A DNA stretch of 33,544 nt from Verrucomicrobiota bacterium (GTDB taxonomy: Bacteria > Verrucomicrobiota > Verrucomicrobiia > Limisphaerales > UBA9464), in NCBI GenBank assembly GCA_947471985.1, contig CANIZL010000077.1, forward strand, positions 1 through 33,544. Reading direction: 5' to 3'. Under the pieces are notes generated by a model. The model had not been told where the DNA came from. It ran no database searches and worked only from the letters and a program-made list of their open reading frames with translations. The position numbers were made by a program, and so were the translations under genes. Of this stretch, positions 21,075 through 29,053 are shown in pieces. The number at the start of each line of letters is the position of its first letter. Within the stretch, counting starts at the first letter, position 1.

Positions 21075-22667
21075 ATGGGGCGGGTGGGAGCACTGGACGG
21101 GTTGACTGGACCGCTGGGGCATCACGAATATCGGGTGATGTTTTCCGTGCCCGAACGTCCGTATCTCCACCTGATCCGAAAGGAAAATCAGGTGGATTGC
21201 CTCGGCGTGCCGCGAGTTGGCCTCTATCAGGACATCGCCTCGCCAACCTGCCACGACGGGGTGTTTTTGGAGTGGTCGTGGGATGGTGCCGTTTTGCGGT
21301 TTCAAAACTGCCTTTTCGGGCTTTATCCGCTTTATTATCACGCCACTGCGGAGGAGATCTGTCTTTCGACGGATTTGATGCGCCTGCTGGCGGAGGGTGT
21401 TTCCGCGGAACTGGACGACGCCGCTTTCGCCTTTTTCCTCCGTCGAGGTTTCTGTGCGGGTAACGACACACCCTTCCGCAGCATCCGTATCCTGCCACCC
21501 AATTCCACGGCGGAATGGCGGCCGGGCAGGGGGCTGCGGATTTCCGGCGGCCCGCCCGTCGTGCGACGCCAGAACCGGACTCGTTCCCAGGCGATGGAGG
21601 GGCTCAATACGGAGTTTCGATCCGCCATCCGTCGTCGCGCCCCGCGCGGGGAGTTTGTCGTGCCCTTGAGTGGCGGACGTGATTCGCGGCATGTGTTGCT
21701 GGAACTCGTCGAGGCCGGATATCGCCCCCAACGATGCCTGACGGCACGGCATTTCCCCCCGTTGGCGAATGAAGACGCCCGCATTGCGGCGCTGGTGGCT
21801 GCCGCCGTCGGGGTGGAACACACGGTGCTCGACGCCGCACCGTCCCTGGTGGAGCGGGAACTGCGGAAGAATCCGCGCATGAATTATGCCACGGATTGGA
21901 GTGCGTGGCACCTGGCGGTGTTGGACGCCCTTGGGGATAACACCTCCCACCTTTATGCCGGGTACGGCGGGGATACGGTAACGCGCGGAATCATTCTGGA
22001 ACCGAAGCGGATGGAGCTCTGGCTGGCGGGTCAGTTGGAGGAACTGGCCACCTACATGATGGGAGTTCATTCGGGGATTGAGCCGGCCTTGCGGGAATTG
22101 CTGAAGCCGGAGGTTTACGAGCGCTTTAGTCTCGATCTGGCGCGGGACCGCCTGCTGGAAGAATTGCATCAGCATGTGGATCAACCCAATCCGGATCTTT
22201 CGTTTGTGGTGCAAAATGCCCTGCGCCGCCGGACGTGCCCACAGTTGTTCCCCCTGACGGCCGAGGTCACTCATGTCTATGTTCCCTTCATGGATGCGTC
22301 CCTCTATGCGTTCCTGGCTTCGCTGCCGTTGGAACTGCTCCTGGACAAGACGTTTCATACGGAGGCGATTCATGCGGCGTATCCCGCCTACCGACACGTA
22401 CCCTTCGAAGCCCCCAGTCAACCCGGGGTATCCGATCAGGAATTTTTTCGCCGGTTTGCCCGGGAGTCCTCGGCGTTTGTTTTGTGTCGCGGCCATTCCG
22501 ACATCTTTGATATCCGCCGGATTTTGGAGCGATTCAGTGGCTGTCGTACCTCGGGTGATCACCGGATGGTGAATTGGTTCGCGCCGCAACGGATTCTGGG
22601 ATTGCTGCAACTGGAGGCGGCTGTCGAGCTCAATGTGCGCCCGTCTCTGCCGTCATCTTTGCCATGA
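21075..22667 (+). CDS. Asparagine-synthetase-like protein without a glutaminase cysteine
   Basis: About 530 residues from ATG 21075; starts at 20850 (ATG) or 20838 (GTG) would add up to 79 residues of unsupported sequence. The C-terminal part is an AsnB-type ATP-pyrophosphatase domain with the PP-loop SGGRDSR at about residues 199-205, a variant of SGGLDSS. The N-terminal 120 residues keep the shape of the class II glutaminase-like domain (FGLYPLYYH corresponds to the D-x-x-G-x-x-P-L-Y-Y signature; STDLMRLLAEG) but no catalytic N-terminal Cys is present, so ammonia from glutamine is unlikely. Such proteins often lie in surface polysaccharide or natural-product loci and may form amide bonds on sugars or other substrates; true asparagine synthesis is less likely. 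Its TGA overlaps the ATG of the next gene by 4 nt, implying translational coupling. Confidence 0.88.
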   Translation: MGRVGALDGLTGPLGHHEYRVMFSVPERPYLHLIRKENQVDCLGVPRVGLYQDIASPTCHDGVFLEWSWDGAVLRFQNCLFGLYPLYYHATAEEICLSTDLMRLLAEGVSAELDDAAFAFFLRRGFCAGNDTPFRSIRILPPNSTAEWRPGRGLRISGGPPVVRRQNRTRSQAMEGLNTEFRSAIRRRAPRGEFVVPLSGGRDSRHVLLELVEAGYRPQRCLTARHFPPLANEDARIAALVAAAVGVEHTVLDAAPSLVERELRKNPRMNYATDWSAWHLAVLDALGDNTSHLYAGYGGDTVTRGIILEPKRMELWLAGQLEELATYMMGVHSGIEPALRELLKPEVYERFSLDLARDRLLEELHQHVDQPNPDLSFVVQNALRRRTCPQLFPLTAEVTHVYVPFMDASLYAFLASLPLELLLDKTFHTEAIHAAYPAYRHVPFEAPSQPGVSDQEFFRRFARESSAFVLCRGHSDIFDIRRILERFSGCRTSGDHRMVNWFAPQRILGLLQLEAAVELNVRPSLPSSLP

Positions 22668-23704
22668 ACATGTCCGATATTTCCGCGCCGGCGATTCCGG
22701 CAACCGGTCCGAGCCGGGAGTGTTCGGAGTCCTGGCTATCCGACCGTGATGCGCAGGCGGCCGCGCTGGTGATGGAGTTGGATCGGGTTTTGCCGCCCAG
22801 CGCGGGGTTGCTGGTGGTGGATGAGGGTTACCTCGATCTGAGTCGTTGGGTCGCCCGCCGAAAGTTTTTCCGGCTCGACTACGGAGTGCATGGGCCGCCG
22901 GCCGAGGCGGTGGTAGTTCGGCAGTATCAACAGCACCGTCAGGCGGGTGCCGACTTGGTGTTGGTGGCTTGGCCCGCCTTGGGATGGCTGGAGCGGTATC
23001 CCGCCTGGAATGCCCTTTTGCTCTCCAGCGCCGAAAGTGTTCGTGCTGGCGACGGATTTGTCGTGTTGGATCTCCGGCCCGGCCCGCGGACAGAACGTGA
23101 GCGGATGCAGACGGTCGGGGAGGAGTCCCTGCGGTCGGAAATTGGGCGGCTTCAGACCGAAATTGCCGGGATCGGAAAGGTTCGTCAGACGGAGCACACC
23201 CGCGAAATCGAACGACTGCGGGCGCTGGAACTCATCGCGCAGAAATCACTCGAGCAACTGACCCGGAAATGTGCTGATCTAAAACAGCGCTGCCATCAGT
23301 TGGAATTGCTTAACGATCAGCAGAATTGGCGGCTGCGGGTTGGCCGATTGATCCGGGCGAAAGTCTCGCCAGTGTCGAGATTGGTGATCGCGACGGGTGG
23401 CGATGATGCGTTGCTGGAACTGAGTCCCCAGCCGGGTTGGCATTTTCCTCAGCTTCCGGACGGAGCGCACGGTGGGTCGCCCGCCGACGGCTTCGAACTG
23501 GTCACCCAAATCGAAGCCCTCCGTGAACGAGGGGCAACCCATTTACTCTTGCCTGCCTGGCTGGACTGGTGGTTGGCGTTTTACCCGGAGTTCCGCGACC
23601 ATTTGCGGGCGGTGGGAGTTCCGCTGGTGAGCGATGCGGATGCCCTGCTGTTCGCGCTCGCCGACAAAGCCGCCCCCGAAAGTCCAACGCCGATGCCGGC
23701 CTAG
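22664..23704 (+). CDS. Coiled-coil protein with two similar alpha/beta domains
   Basis: 346 residues from ATG 22664, chosen because it forms an ATGA overlap with the preceding stop. No signal peptide. The N-terminal domain (about 30-130) has LLVVDEGYLDL and later ADLVLVAWPALGWLERYPAWNALL-type sequence. A long coiled coil follows (about 143-226, rich in E, R, L and Q). The C-terminal domain (about 237-342) has LVIATGGDDALLEL, GWHFPQLPDG, and ATHLLLPAWLDWWLAFYPEF. Both domains share a pattern of hydrophobic strand with D, then a GAxxLLxPAxxxWWLxxYPxF-like strand-helix, which suggests internal duplication. From memory, a domain of this pattern is found attached to bacterial glycosyltransferases in polysaccharide loci. 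With the AsnB-like neighbour this points to glycan synthesis or modification, but the activity is not known. Confidence 0.8.
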   Translation: MNMSDISAPAIPATGPSRECSESWLSDRDAQAAALVMELDRVLPPSAGLLVVDEGYLDLSRWVARRKFFRLDYGVHGPPAEAVVVRQYQQHRQAGADLVLVAWPALGWLERYPAWNALLLSSAESVRAGDGFVVLDLRPGPRTERERMQTVGEESLRSEIGRLQTEIAGIGKVRQTEHTREIERLRALELIAQKSLEQLTRKCADLKQRCHQLELLNDQQNWRLRVGRLIRAKVSPVSRLVIATGGDDALLELSPQPGWHFPQLPDGAHGGSPADGFELVTQIEALRERGATHLLLPAWLDWWLAFYPEFRDHLRAVGVPLVSDADALLFALADKAAPESPTPMPA

Positions 23705-23709
23705 TTACA

Positions 23710-23744
23710 CGGGCCGATCGGAACTGCAAGGGCTGACCGGCCCG
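23710..23744. terminator. Inverted repeat between convergent genes
   Basis: CGGGCCG (23710-23716) and CGGCCCG (23738-23744) form a perfect 7-bp stem with a 21-nt loop, starting 6 nt after the plus-strand stop and lying in the 99-bp gap before the convergent esterase gene end. There is no T tract, so termination activity is only suggested by position. Confidence 0.35.
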
Positions 23745-23803
23745 GCTCAGAAGACGTACTCGTCCCCGGGAAGGCGGCGAATTGGCGTCGGTGCTGGTAC
23801 GCC

Positions 23804-24871
23804 TCAGTCGGCGTGGTAGCCGTGCCAGACCCAGACCAGGGTGTCCGCCAGGGTCTCCTCGAAAACCCGGCGGTCGCAATGGCCGGTTCCGCGGCTGAAA
23901 ATGTAGCGCTGGCTATAACCCTTGGATTTCAGCGCCGCAGCGGTCCGGTCGCCCGCCATCACCCAGTTATGATGGGTTTCCTCCGGGTCCTTCGCCCGAA
24001 GGTCGTTTTCGGAGACGTGCGTAAAGATGCGTAGCGGTTTGCGCTGGCTCGTCAGCAGCAGCTTCATGCTGGAGTGGTATTCCCAGGCCCCCAGCGGATA
24101 CTTGGCTTCCTCCGGCGCATCATCGTCCTGCTGATCGACAAACGTGCCGGAGTAGGCGATGACCCGGCGGAATAAATCGGGGCGGAACCAGGCCATGGAG
24201 AGGGCGGCTGCGCCACCGGAACTGCAGCCCATGGTGGCCCGGCCCCAAGGATTGTCGGTGATGGCGATTCCGGGATAGGCCGCCTTGATTTCCGCATTGT
24301 TTAACACTGCCGGCAGCACCTCTTCGTTGATGAAGCGGGCCAGCCGGTCGGACATGGTATCGTACTCAAGTCCGCGCTCGCTATTCTTGCCGTCATTGCC
24401 GCCGTTTTCGACGGCGATGGTGATGAAGGCGGGCAGCCGGCGGTTCGGATCCTTGGAAATGGTCAGATTATCCAAGGCATTGCGCACCAGGTTGAGCTGG
24501 CTGGGTCCATCGTGGGTGACGAGGATGGGGGCCTTGGTGCCATTGCGGTAGGCGGCGGGAATGTAGACGAAGATTTTCCGTTCCGTCCGCACGGCCTTCT
24601 TCGCCGGTTCCAGTGTGACATCGTCGCCGCGGAAGATCTTGCTATCGGCCAGACGCAGGGAGAACTCGAAGCTGCGGCCCTTGGGATTGCCGCGGTCGGT
24701 GAGGTCCGGATCCACGTGGTACTCCGGCCCAATGGTGACGCTTCCGTCGCCAATTGTTCCGGGATGCTCGGTGTACAAGCGGGTGGCGCAGCCGCCGAGG
24801 GACAGAAGACCGGCGAGGCTGAGTCCACCCAATGCACGGGCACGACTGAAGACAAGAAAACGCAATGGCAT
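23804..24871 (-). CDS. Lipoprotein esterase of the enterochelin-esterase/esterase D type
   Basis: A 355-residue alpha/beta hydrolase. The N-terminus has a basic region and hydrophobic core ending in the lipobox L-G-G-C28, so it should be a lipid-anchored envelope protein. A strand-rich N-terminal part (about 40-110) precedes the hydrolase domain with IFVYIPAAYRNGTKAPILVTHDGP, the nucleophile elbow G-C-S217-S-G in ATMGCSSGGAAALS, a candidate acid in SENDLRAKDPEE and His in RGTGHCDRRVF near the C-terminus. This matches the putative esterase family (PF00756), which includes enterochelin esterase, esterase D and carbohydrate esterases such as feruloyl or acetyl-xylan esterases. The substrate is unknown; the secreted-propeller neighbours and the DUF1549/DUF1501 block suggest carbohydrate-ester cleavage (inference). 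It diverges from the gene at 25331. Confidence 0.9.
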   Translation of the reverse strand: MPLRFLVFSRARALGGLSLAGLLSLGGCATRLYTEHPGTIGDGSVTIGPEYHVDPDLTDRGNPKGRSFEFSLRLADSKIFRGDDVTLEPAKKAVRTERKIFVYIPAAYRNGTKAPILVTHDGPSQLNLVRNALDNLTISKDPNRRLPAFITIAVENGGNDGKNSERGLEYDTMSDRLARFINEEVLPAVLNNAEIKAAYPGIAITDNPWGRATMGCSSGGAAALSMAWFRPDLFRRVIAYSGTFVDQQDDDAPEEAKYPLGAWEYHSSMKLLLTSQRKPLRIFTHVSENDLRAKDPEETHHNWVMAGDRTAAALKSKGYSQRYIFSRGTGHCDRRVFEETLADTLVWVWHGYHAD

Positions 24872-25004
24872 GGCCTGTGGTTAATGGCTGGCAGCGACGA
24901 TTCAAGGGGAAAACTTGGGGGCGAGGATGCCGGGTGTGAGACGAAAAACTTCTACCCCCCGTTCTTTCCCTCGGGCGGCGGTTGGAAGTTTTTTGTCCCA
25001 CACC

Positions 25005-25034
25005 GTCACGCGGCGTCACGCGCTGTCACTCGGT
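25005..25034. promoter_or_regulatory. Three tandem 10-bp operator-like repeats
   Basis: GTCACGCGGC, GTCACGCGCT and GTCACTCGGT follow head to tail, one per helical turn. The last unit is also part of an inverted repeat, TCAC-TCG-GTGA (25026-25036). A TTGACC hexamer lies 8 bp downstream. The position between two divergent genes and the phasing suggest a cooperative regulator site; the binding protein is unknown. Confidence 0.45.
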
Positions 25035-25082
25035 GATGGGTTTGACCGACTGTAACGGGTGTGTCATTTGGGAGCCTATTCC

Positions 25083-25325
25083 ATGACCATGAAGCCCCGG
25101 ATCCAGCGCGAGAGTTGGTGGGTTTCGCCGTTTGTCCGGCAGCGCGGTCTCGCAGTTGGTGATCATGCGGCGATTGATCCGGGCACGCTCACTCTGTGCG
25201 CACCGGATCGATTTCAACTTTCTGGCAACCCGGGCGGAAGCCCCGGTGTATTTTCCGGGAAGCCACGCTCGCGAGCCCCAAGATCCCTCGGGGTCTCCGC
25301 CGGTGATGTTCATCCTTTCGACTAA
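25083..25325 (+). CDS. Possible small hypothetical protein upstream of the propeller gene
   Basis: An 80-codon frame that begins with ATG 25083 preceded by a good Shine-Dalgarno-like GGGAG at 25070-25074 (8-nt spacing) and ends with TAA five bases before the ATG of the next gene. The product (starting [13 protein letters not shown]) has no domain I recognise, no signal peptide or membrane helix, and its third-position GC falls in the second half. It may be a leader peptide that couples translation of the next gene, or chance. The downstream gene at 25331 lacks its own ribosome binding site, which mildly favours coupling. Confidence 0.22.
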   Translation: MTMKPRIQRESWWVSPFVRQRGLAVGDHAAIDPGTLTLCAPDRFQLSGNPGGSPGVFSGKPRSRAPRSLGVSAGDVHPFD

Positions 25326-25330
25326 CAGTT

Positions 25331-26857
25331 ATGCCCATCGTTTCTTCTTCAAGAGCCGCCTGCCAGGGGCCGTACCGGCGATTTCAGCGCGCTGCCGCCT
25401 TGATTCTGGGCGGATCGTCCGGACTTCTAGTCGTCCACGCCGCCGCCCGTGGGCTTTTTGAGAATGAGACGGAAATCGGCGCCCCTAAACGACCGGGGGC
25501 GGTGGAGTGGGATGCCGGGGCGGGCACGTATACGGTTTCCGGTGGTGGCGCCAACATGTGGTTTACCAACGATGTATTTCACTTCGTTTGGAAGCGGGTT
25601 TCCGGCGACGTGTCCCTGTCGGCGGATATAGCCCTTCTCGGTGCCGGTGGCGATCCCCACCGCAAAGCCTGTCTCCTCGTGCGGCAGAGTCTGGCCCCGA
25701 ATTCCGCCTATGCCGATGCGGTGTTGCATGGGGATGGCCTGACCTCCCTGCAGTATCGGGCCGGCACGGGTGAGCGGACTTACGAGATTCAGTCCAGTGT
25801 TGTGGCCCCCCACCGCCTGCGCATCGAAAAGCGCGGGCGCTATGTCTCGATGTCCGTGGCGGGCACCGACGGGGTGCTGCACCCCGCGGGTGGTTCCTTC
25901 CGTCTGGAATTGAACGAGCCGTACTACGTGGGATTGGGGGTCTGTGCCCACAATAATGAGGACCTGGTGAAGGCGGCCTTTTCGCGGGTGGAATTGACCG
26001 GTGGCACTGCGCCGCGAATTCTCAGCACCCTGGAGACGGTGCCGATTGCGTCCAAGGATCGGCGGGTGGTCTGGACAACCACCCATCACATTGAAGCCCC
26101 GAACTGGTCCCGCGATGGGCAGTCCTTGGTTTTCAATGGGCGTGGACAGATGTACCGCATTCCGGTGGCGGGTGGCGAGGCGGTGCCGATTGACACGGGG
26201 TCCGCCCAGCGCTGCAATAACGATCACGGGCTGTCGCCGGACGGTGCGACCCTGTTCATCAGCGACCAATCCCTGACCGATCGCAAGTCGCGCATTTACT
26301 CCCTGCCATGGGCGGGGGGCACCCCGAAGCTGATCACCCCGGTTGGCCCATCGTATTGGCACGGGGTTTCGCCGGACGGACGGACCCTGGCCTATTGTGC
26401 CGAACGGAATGGCGAATTTGATATCTATACGCTGCCGGTGGACGGGGGAACAGAAACCCGGTTGACCACGTCTCCGGGACTTGATGACGGTCCGGATTAT
26501 TCGCCCGATGGACGCTGGATCTATTTCAATTCTGACCGCACGGGCCGGATGCAGGTCTGGCGCATGCATCCGGACGGTACGCAGCAGGAAATCGTCACCA
26601 ACGATGACTTCAACAACTGGTTCCCCCATCCGTCTCCTGACGGCAAATGGCTCGTCTTTCTCTCGTATGAAAAAGACGTGCTCGGTCACCCGGAATATAA
26701 GGACGTCACGCTGCGCCTGATGCCCCTGGCGGGCGGCAAGATCGAGGTGCTGGCCAGGCTTTTTGGCGGGCAGGGGACTCTTAACGTACCATCGTGGTCC
26801 CCGGACAGCCGACGGATCGCCTTCGTCAGCTATCAGGTGCTCCCTGAGGGGCCCTAG
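25331..26857 (+). CDS. Exported TolB-like protein with N-terminal beta-sandwich
   Basis: 508 residues. The N-terminus carries a signal peptide with an R-R-F-Q-R motif before a hydrophobic run (about residues 17-42), so Tat or Sec export is possible. About 45-205 form a beta-sandwich with [21 protein letters not shown] and ACLLVRQSL, similar to DUF1349/laminarinase-like modules. About 240-508 are six PD40 repeats: [61 protein letters not shown] and [12 protein letters not shown], which should form a six-bladed TolB propeller. No catalytic residues could be assigned. The start ATG has no clear Shine-Dalgarno sequence. The next gene begins 27 nt after its stop, so the two probably form a transcription unit. 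Its role is likely ligand or polymer binding outside the cytoplasm. Confidence 0.88.
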   Translation: MPIVSSSRAACQGPYRRFQRAAALILGGSSGLLVVHAAARGLFENETEIGAPKRPGAVEWDAGAGTYTVSGGGANMWFTNDVFHFVWKRVSGDVSLSADIALLGAGGDPHRKACLLVRQSLAPNSAYADAVLHGDGLTSLQYRAGTGERTYEIQSSVVAPHRLRIEKRGRYVSMSVAGTDGVLHPAGGSFRLELNEPYYVGLGVCAHNNEDLVKAAFSRVELTGGTAPRILSTLETVPIASKDRRVVWTTTHHIEAPNWSRDGQSLVFNGRGQMYRIPVAGGEAVPIDTGSAQRCNNDHGLSPDGATLFISDQSLTDRKSRIYSLPWAGGTPKLITPVGPSYWHGVSPDGRTLAYCAERNGEFDIYTLPVDGGTETRLTTSPGLDDGPDYSPDGRWIYFNSDRTGRMQVWRMHPDGTQQEIVTNDDFNNWFPHPSPDGKWLVFLSYEKDVLGHPEYKDVTLRLMPLAGGKIEVLARLFGGQGTLNVPSWSPDSRRIAFVSYQVLPEGP

Positions 26858-26884
26858 GCGGGTTAATTTTGTCGTAAATATATT

Positions 26885-28162
26885 ATGAAATACTCCGTAC
26901 AAAAATCGCGGTTCGGCGCCACACTTCTGCCGTTGGCGGGCGTGTGCGTCTGCGCGCTGCAGCTTTCGGCTGCGGATTGGCCTCAGTGGCGGGGCCCTCA
27001 GCGCGACGGCACCTCGGTGGAAAAGGGATTGCTCCGGGAATGGCCCAAAGCGGGTCCCCGACTCCTGTGGAAAATCAAGGAGGCCGGTTCCGGGTTTTCC
27101 ACGCCTGCGGTGGTGGGGGATCGGATTTACCTTCTGGGCAATGAAGGCGTGGAGAATGAATCCGTGCGCTGTTTCTCGGTGACCGATGGAAAACAGCTGT
27201 GGACGACCCAATTGGGAAAGGTCGGGAATCCGGATCAGAAGCCGAGCTATCCCGGCTCGCGATCCACTCCGACCGTCGACGGCGATCGCCTCTATGCGCT
27301 GAGTTCCGATGGGGACCTGGCCTGTCTGGATGCCGCGAAGGGGACCCTGCGGTGGAAGAAGAGTCTGCGGGGCGATTTTGCCGGCAAACCCGGGCAATGG
27401 GCGTATTCGGAGTCCCCGTTGGTGGACGGCCAGGCGGTGATTTGCACGCCCGGCGGTAGTGCGGCGACATTGCTGGCGCTCAACAAGCAGACGGGTGAAG
27501 TGCTTTGGAAGACGGCCCTGCCGGACGGCGATGAAGCGGGGTATGCCTCGCCGGTTCAGGTGGAGACCGGCGGTGTCCGGCAATATGTCCTGGTCACCCA
27601 GAAGGGCTTGGTGGGGGTTGAGGCCAAGACGGGAAAAACCTTGTGGCGTTATGCCAAGGCGGTGAGTCGTTTTGGGGCGAACATTCCGAGTCCGGTCGTG
27701 AGCGGTGATTCGATTTATACGTCAGGCGCCGGCACGGGTGGGGCCATCGTGAAACTGACGGGCAAGGATGGGGGGGTGACGGCGGAACAGTTGTTCTTTG
27801 AGGCCAAGTATCCCGTGTCCATCGGCGGCGCGGTCAAGGTGGGTGGCTATCTCTACGGCACCACGGGTCAGGCTCTCCAATGCATTGATTGGGCCACCGG
27901 AAAGATTCAATGGGAGGAGCGGGCGCTGGGTGCCGCGTCCATCTGTACCGCGGACGGCCTGCTTTATCTGCACGGAGAAAATGGCGAAATCGCCCTCGTG
28001 GAGGCTTCGCCGGAGGGGTATCGCGAAAAGGGTCGATTCACTCCGCCGGAACTGCCGGCACGGGCCAACCAGATGGAGAAGGCCTGGGCGTATCCGGTAT
28101 TGGCCAACGGGCGTCTTTACGTGCGCGACACCACGACGCTGTGGTGTTTTGCCGTTAAGTGA
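26885..28162 (+). CDS. Exported PQQ-like (BamB-type) beta-propeller protein
   Basis: 425 residues with a signal peptide (residues about 1-30, ending QLSAAD) directly followed by the WPQWRGPQRDGTS motif, which marks a large family of secreted outer membrane protein assembly factor BamB-like/PQQ-binding-like propellers in PVC bacteria. Blade motifs include LLWKIKEAGSGFSTPAVVGDRIYLLG, GKQLWTTQLG, GTLRWKKSL, GEVLWKTAL and GKTLWRYAK, the usual A-x-D-x-x-T-G-x-x-x-W pattern. It has no lipobox, unlike true BamB, and no PQQ dehydrogenase catalytic motif, so it is best regarded as a propeller of unknown ligand. A short AT-rich stretch (26864-26886) precedes the start and could hold an extra promoter. 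Confidence 0.9.
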   Translation: MKYSVQKSRFGATLLPLAGVCVCALQLSAADWPQWRGPQRDGTSVEKGLLREWPKAGPRLLWKIKEAGSGFSTPAVVGDRIYLLGNEGVENESVRCFSVTDGKQLWTTQLGKVGNPDQKPSYPGSRSTPTVDGDRLYALSSDGDLACLDAAKGTLRWKKSLRGDFAGKPGQWAYSESPLVDGQAVICTPGGSAATLLALNKQTGEVLWKTALPDGDEAGYASPVQVETGGVRQYVLVTQKGLVGVEAKTGKTLWRYAKAVSRFGANIPSPVVSGDSIYTSGAGTGGAIVKLTGKDGGVTAEQLFFEAKYPVSIGGAVKVGGYLYGTTGQALQCIDWATGKIQWEERALGAASICTADGLLYLHGENGEIALVEASPEGYREKGRFTPPELPARANQMEKAWAYPVLANGRLYVRDTTTLWCFAVK

Positions 28163-28170
28163 TGGCGGTC

Positions 28171-28218
28171 TCGGTCCGCCGTGATCGCCCGAAATTCGGC
28201 GTCACGGCGGGAAACCGA
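28171..28218. terminator. Strong stem-loop between convergent genes
   Basis: CCGCCGTGA (28176-28184) pairs with TCACGGCGG (28202-28210), the stem continues inward through CGCC/GGCG and CGAA/TTCG with single-base bulges, and outward through TCGGT (28171-28175) and ACCGA (28214-28218). It lies in the 39-bp gap between the propeller stop and the methyltransferase stop, and includes the latter codon. There is no clear T tract, but position and stability fit a bidirectional transcription end. Confidence 0.55.
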
Positions 28219-29053
28219 AACTGAGTTTAACTGCGCTGTATTCGGGATGCACGGTCCCGGTGGCGGTGCGGATGGTGAGCGGCGGTTCGGCCCAGGTGTG
28301 GCCGCGGAACCACCCGGGCAGATCCGCGGCGCGCCATAAGGCGAAGAGCCCCAGCAGAGGAGCGTTGCCTTCGCGCAGCACCACCGGACGCCAGCGGACG
28401 ATGGCCAATCCCTGAGCCGCCACCGCCGCCTTGACCCGTTGATGTTGGGCCGGGGGATCCACCGGGAAGACACACGCAAAGATCCCGCCCACAGCGAGAT
28501 GCCGGGCCGCAGTGGCGCAATAATCCTCAATCCCTCCCCGTACTTCAAAGCGACAGGCAATTTTCTGCGGGTGATCCCCTTCGGGTCCCGTGCCTGGGGG
28601 GAAATAAGGCGGGCTGCCTAGAATCAGATCGAACCGCTCGTCGGGGCCCAGAACGGCAGGATCCCGCAAGTCCCCCAGGCGGATTTCGTAGCGATCGCCC
28701 AGGCCATTCCAAGCGGCGGATTTGCGGGCCAGTCGGACGCTTTCCGCCTGCGCCTCCACGGTGACAAAACGGGCCCCGGGCATCCGCCACGCAGCCAGCA
28801 TACCGACGGTTCCGATGCCCGATCCCAGATCCAGCACCGTGGCCGCGCGGGGAGAATGCGACGTGCCGTACCACGCGGCGAGCACGTCATCGGTGGAGAA
28901 CCGATGTCCCTGACTGAGTTGGAAGAGGCGAAAGTGTCCCGCAATCGCGTCGAGCGATTCACCCGATTCCAATTCGGGCCCCGATCCGAGCGCTCCCGGG
29001 GGCAGTGGGCCGGGCTTGGCCCAGCCTTTGAAATGCGTGTCGGGTGGGTTCAT
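28202..29053 (-). CDS. TrmN6-like N6-adenine methyltransferase
   Basis: 283 residues from ATG 29053, which overlaps the preceding stop as ATGA; a longer frame to 29266 would add a low-complexity Arg-rich stretch. A Rossmann-fold S-adenosylmethionine-dependent methyltransferase: motif I VLDLGSGIGTVGMLAAW, an acidic strand-2 end in FVTVEAQAESV, and motif IV LILGSPPYFP. The order and the RLFQLSQGHRFSTDDVLAAWY segment match the tRNA1(Val) (adenine37-N6)-methyltransferase TrmN6/YfiC group. The canonical N-P-P-Y is S-P-P-Y here, a permitted variant in the wider amino-methyltransferase superfamily but one that makes the exact substrate uncertain; protein or rRNA methylation is possible. It is the last gene of the minus-strand cluster. 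Confidence 0.82.
   Translation of the reverse strand: MNPPDTHFKGWAKPGPLPPGALGSGPELESGESLDAIAGHFRLFQLSQGHRFSTDDVLAAWYGTSHSPRAATVLDLGSGIGTVGMLAAWRMPGARFVTVEAQAESVRLARKSAAWNGLGDRYEIRLGDLRDPAVLGPDERFDLILGSPPYFPPGTGPEGDHPQKIACRFEVRGGIEDYCATAARHLAVGGIFACVFPVDPPAQHQRVKAAVAAQGLAIVRWRPVVLREGNAPLLGLFALWRAADLPGWFRGHTWAEPPLTIRTATGTVHPEYSAVKLSFGFPP

Larger units (their letters stand above)
24872..25330. other. 459-bp divergent intergenic region
   Basis: Lies between the divergent starts of the esterase (24871, minus) and the propeller gene (25331, plus). It holds three 10-bp tandem repeats (25005-25034), a TTGACC hexamer at 25042-25047 that could be a plus-strand -35 box with only a weak -10 (CATTTG at 25065-25070), and a possible short reading frame (25083-25325) described separately. 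Confidence 0.55.

Noticed and set aside
20973-22610. 545-codon open frame on the minus strand
   Set aside because: Antisense to the asparagine-synthetase-like gene, whose PP-loop motif shows the coding strand.
25427-27583. Very long open frame (718 codons) on the minus strand
   Set aside because: It lies opposite two plus-strand genes with clear signal peptides and propeller motifs; its product is His/Arg/Pro/Gly-rich without domains, as expected of an antisense frame in GC-rich DNA.
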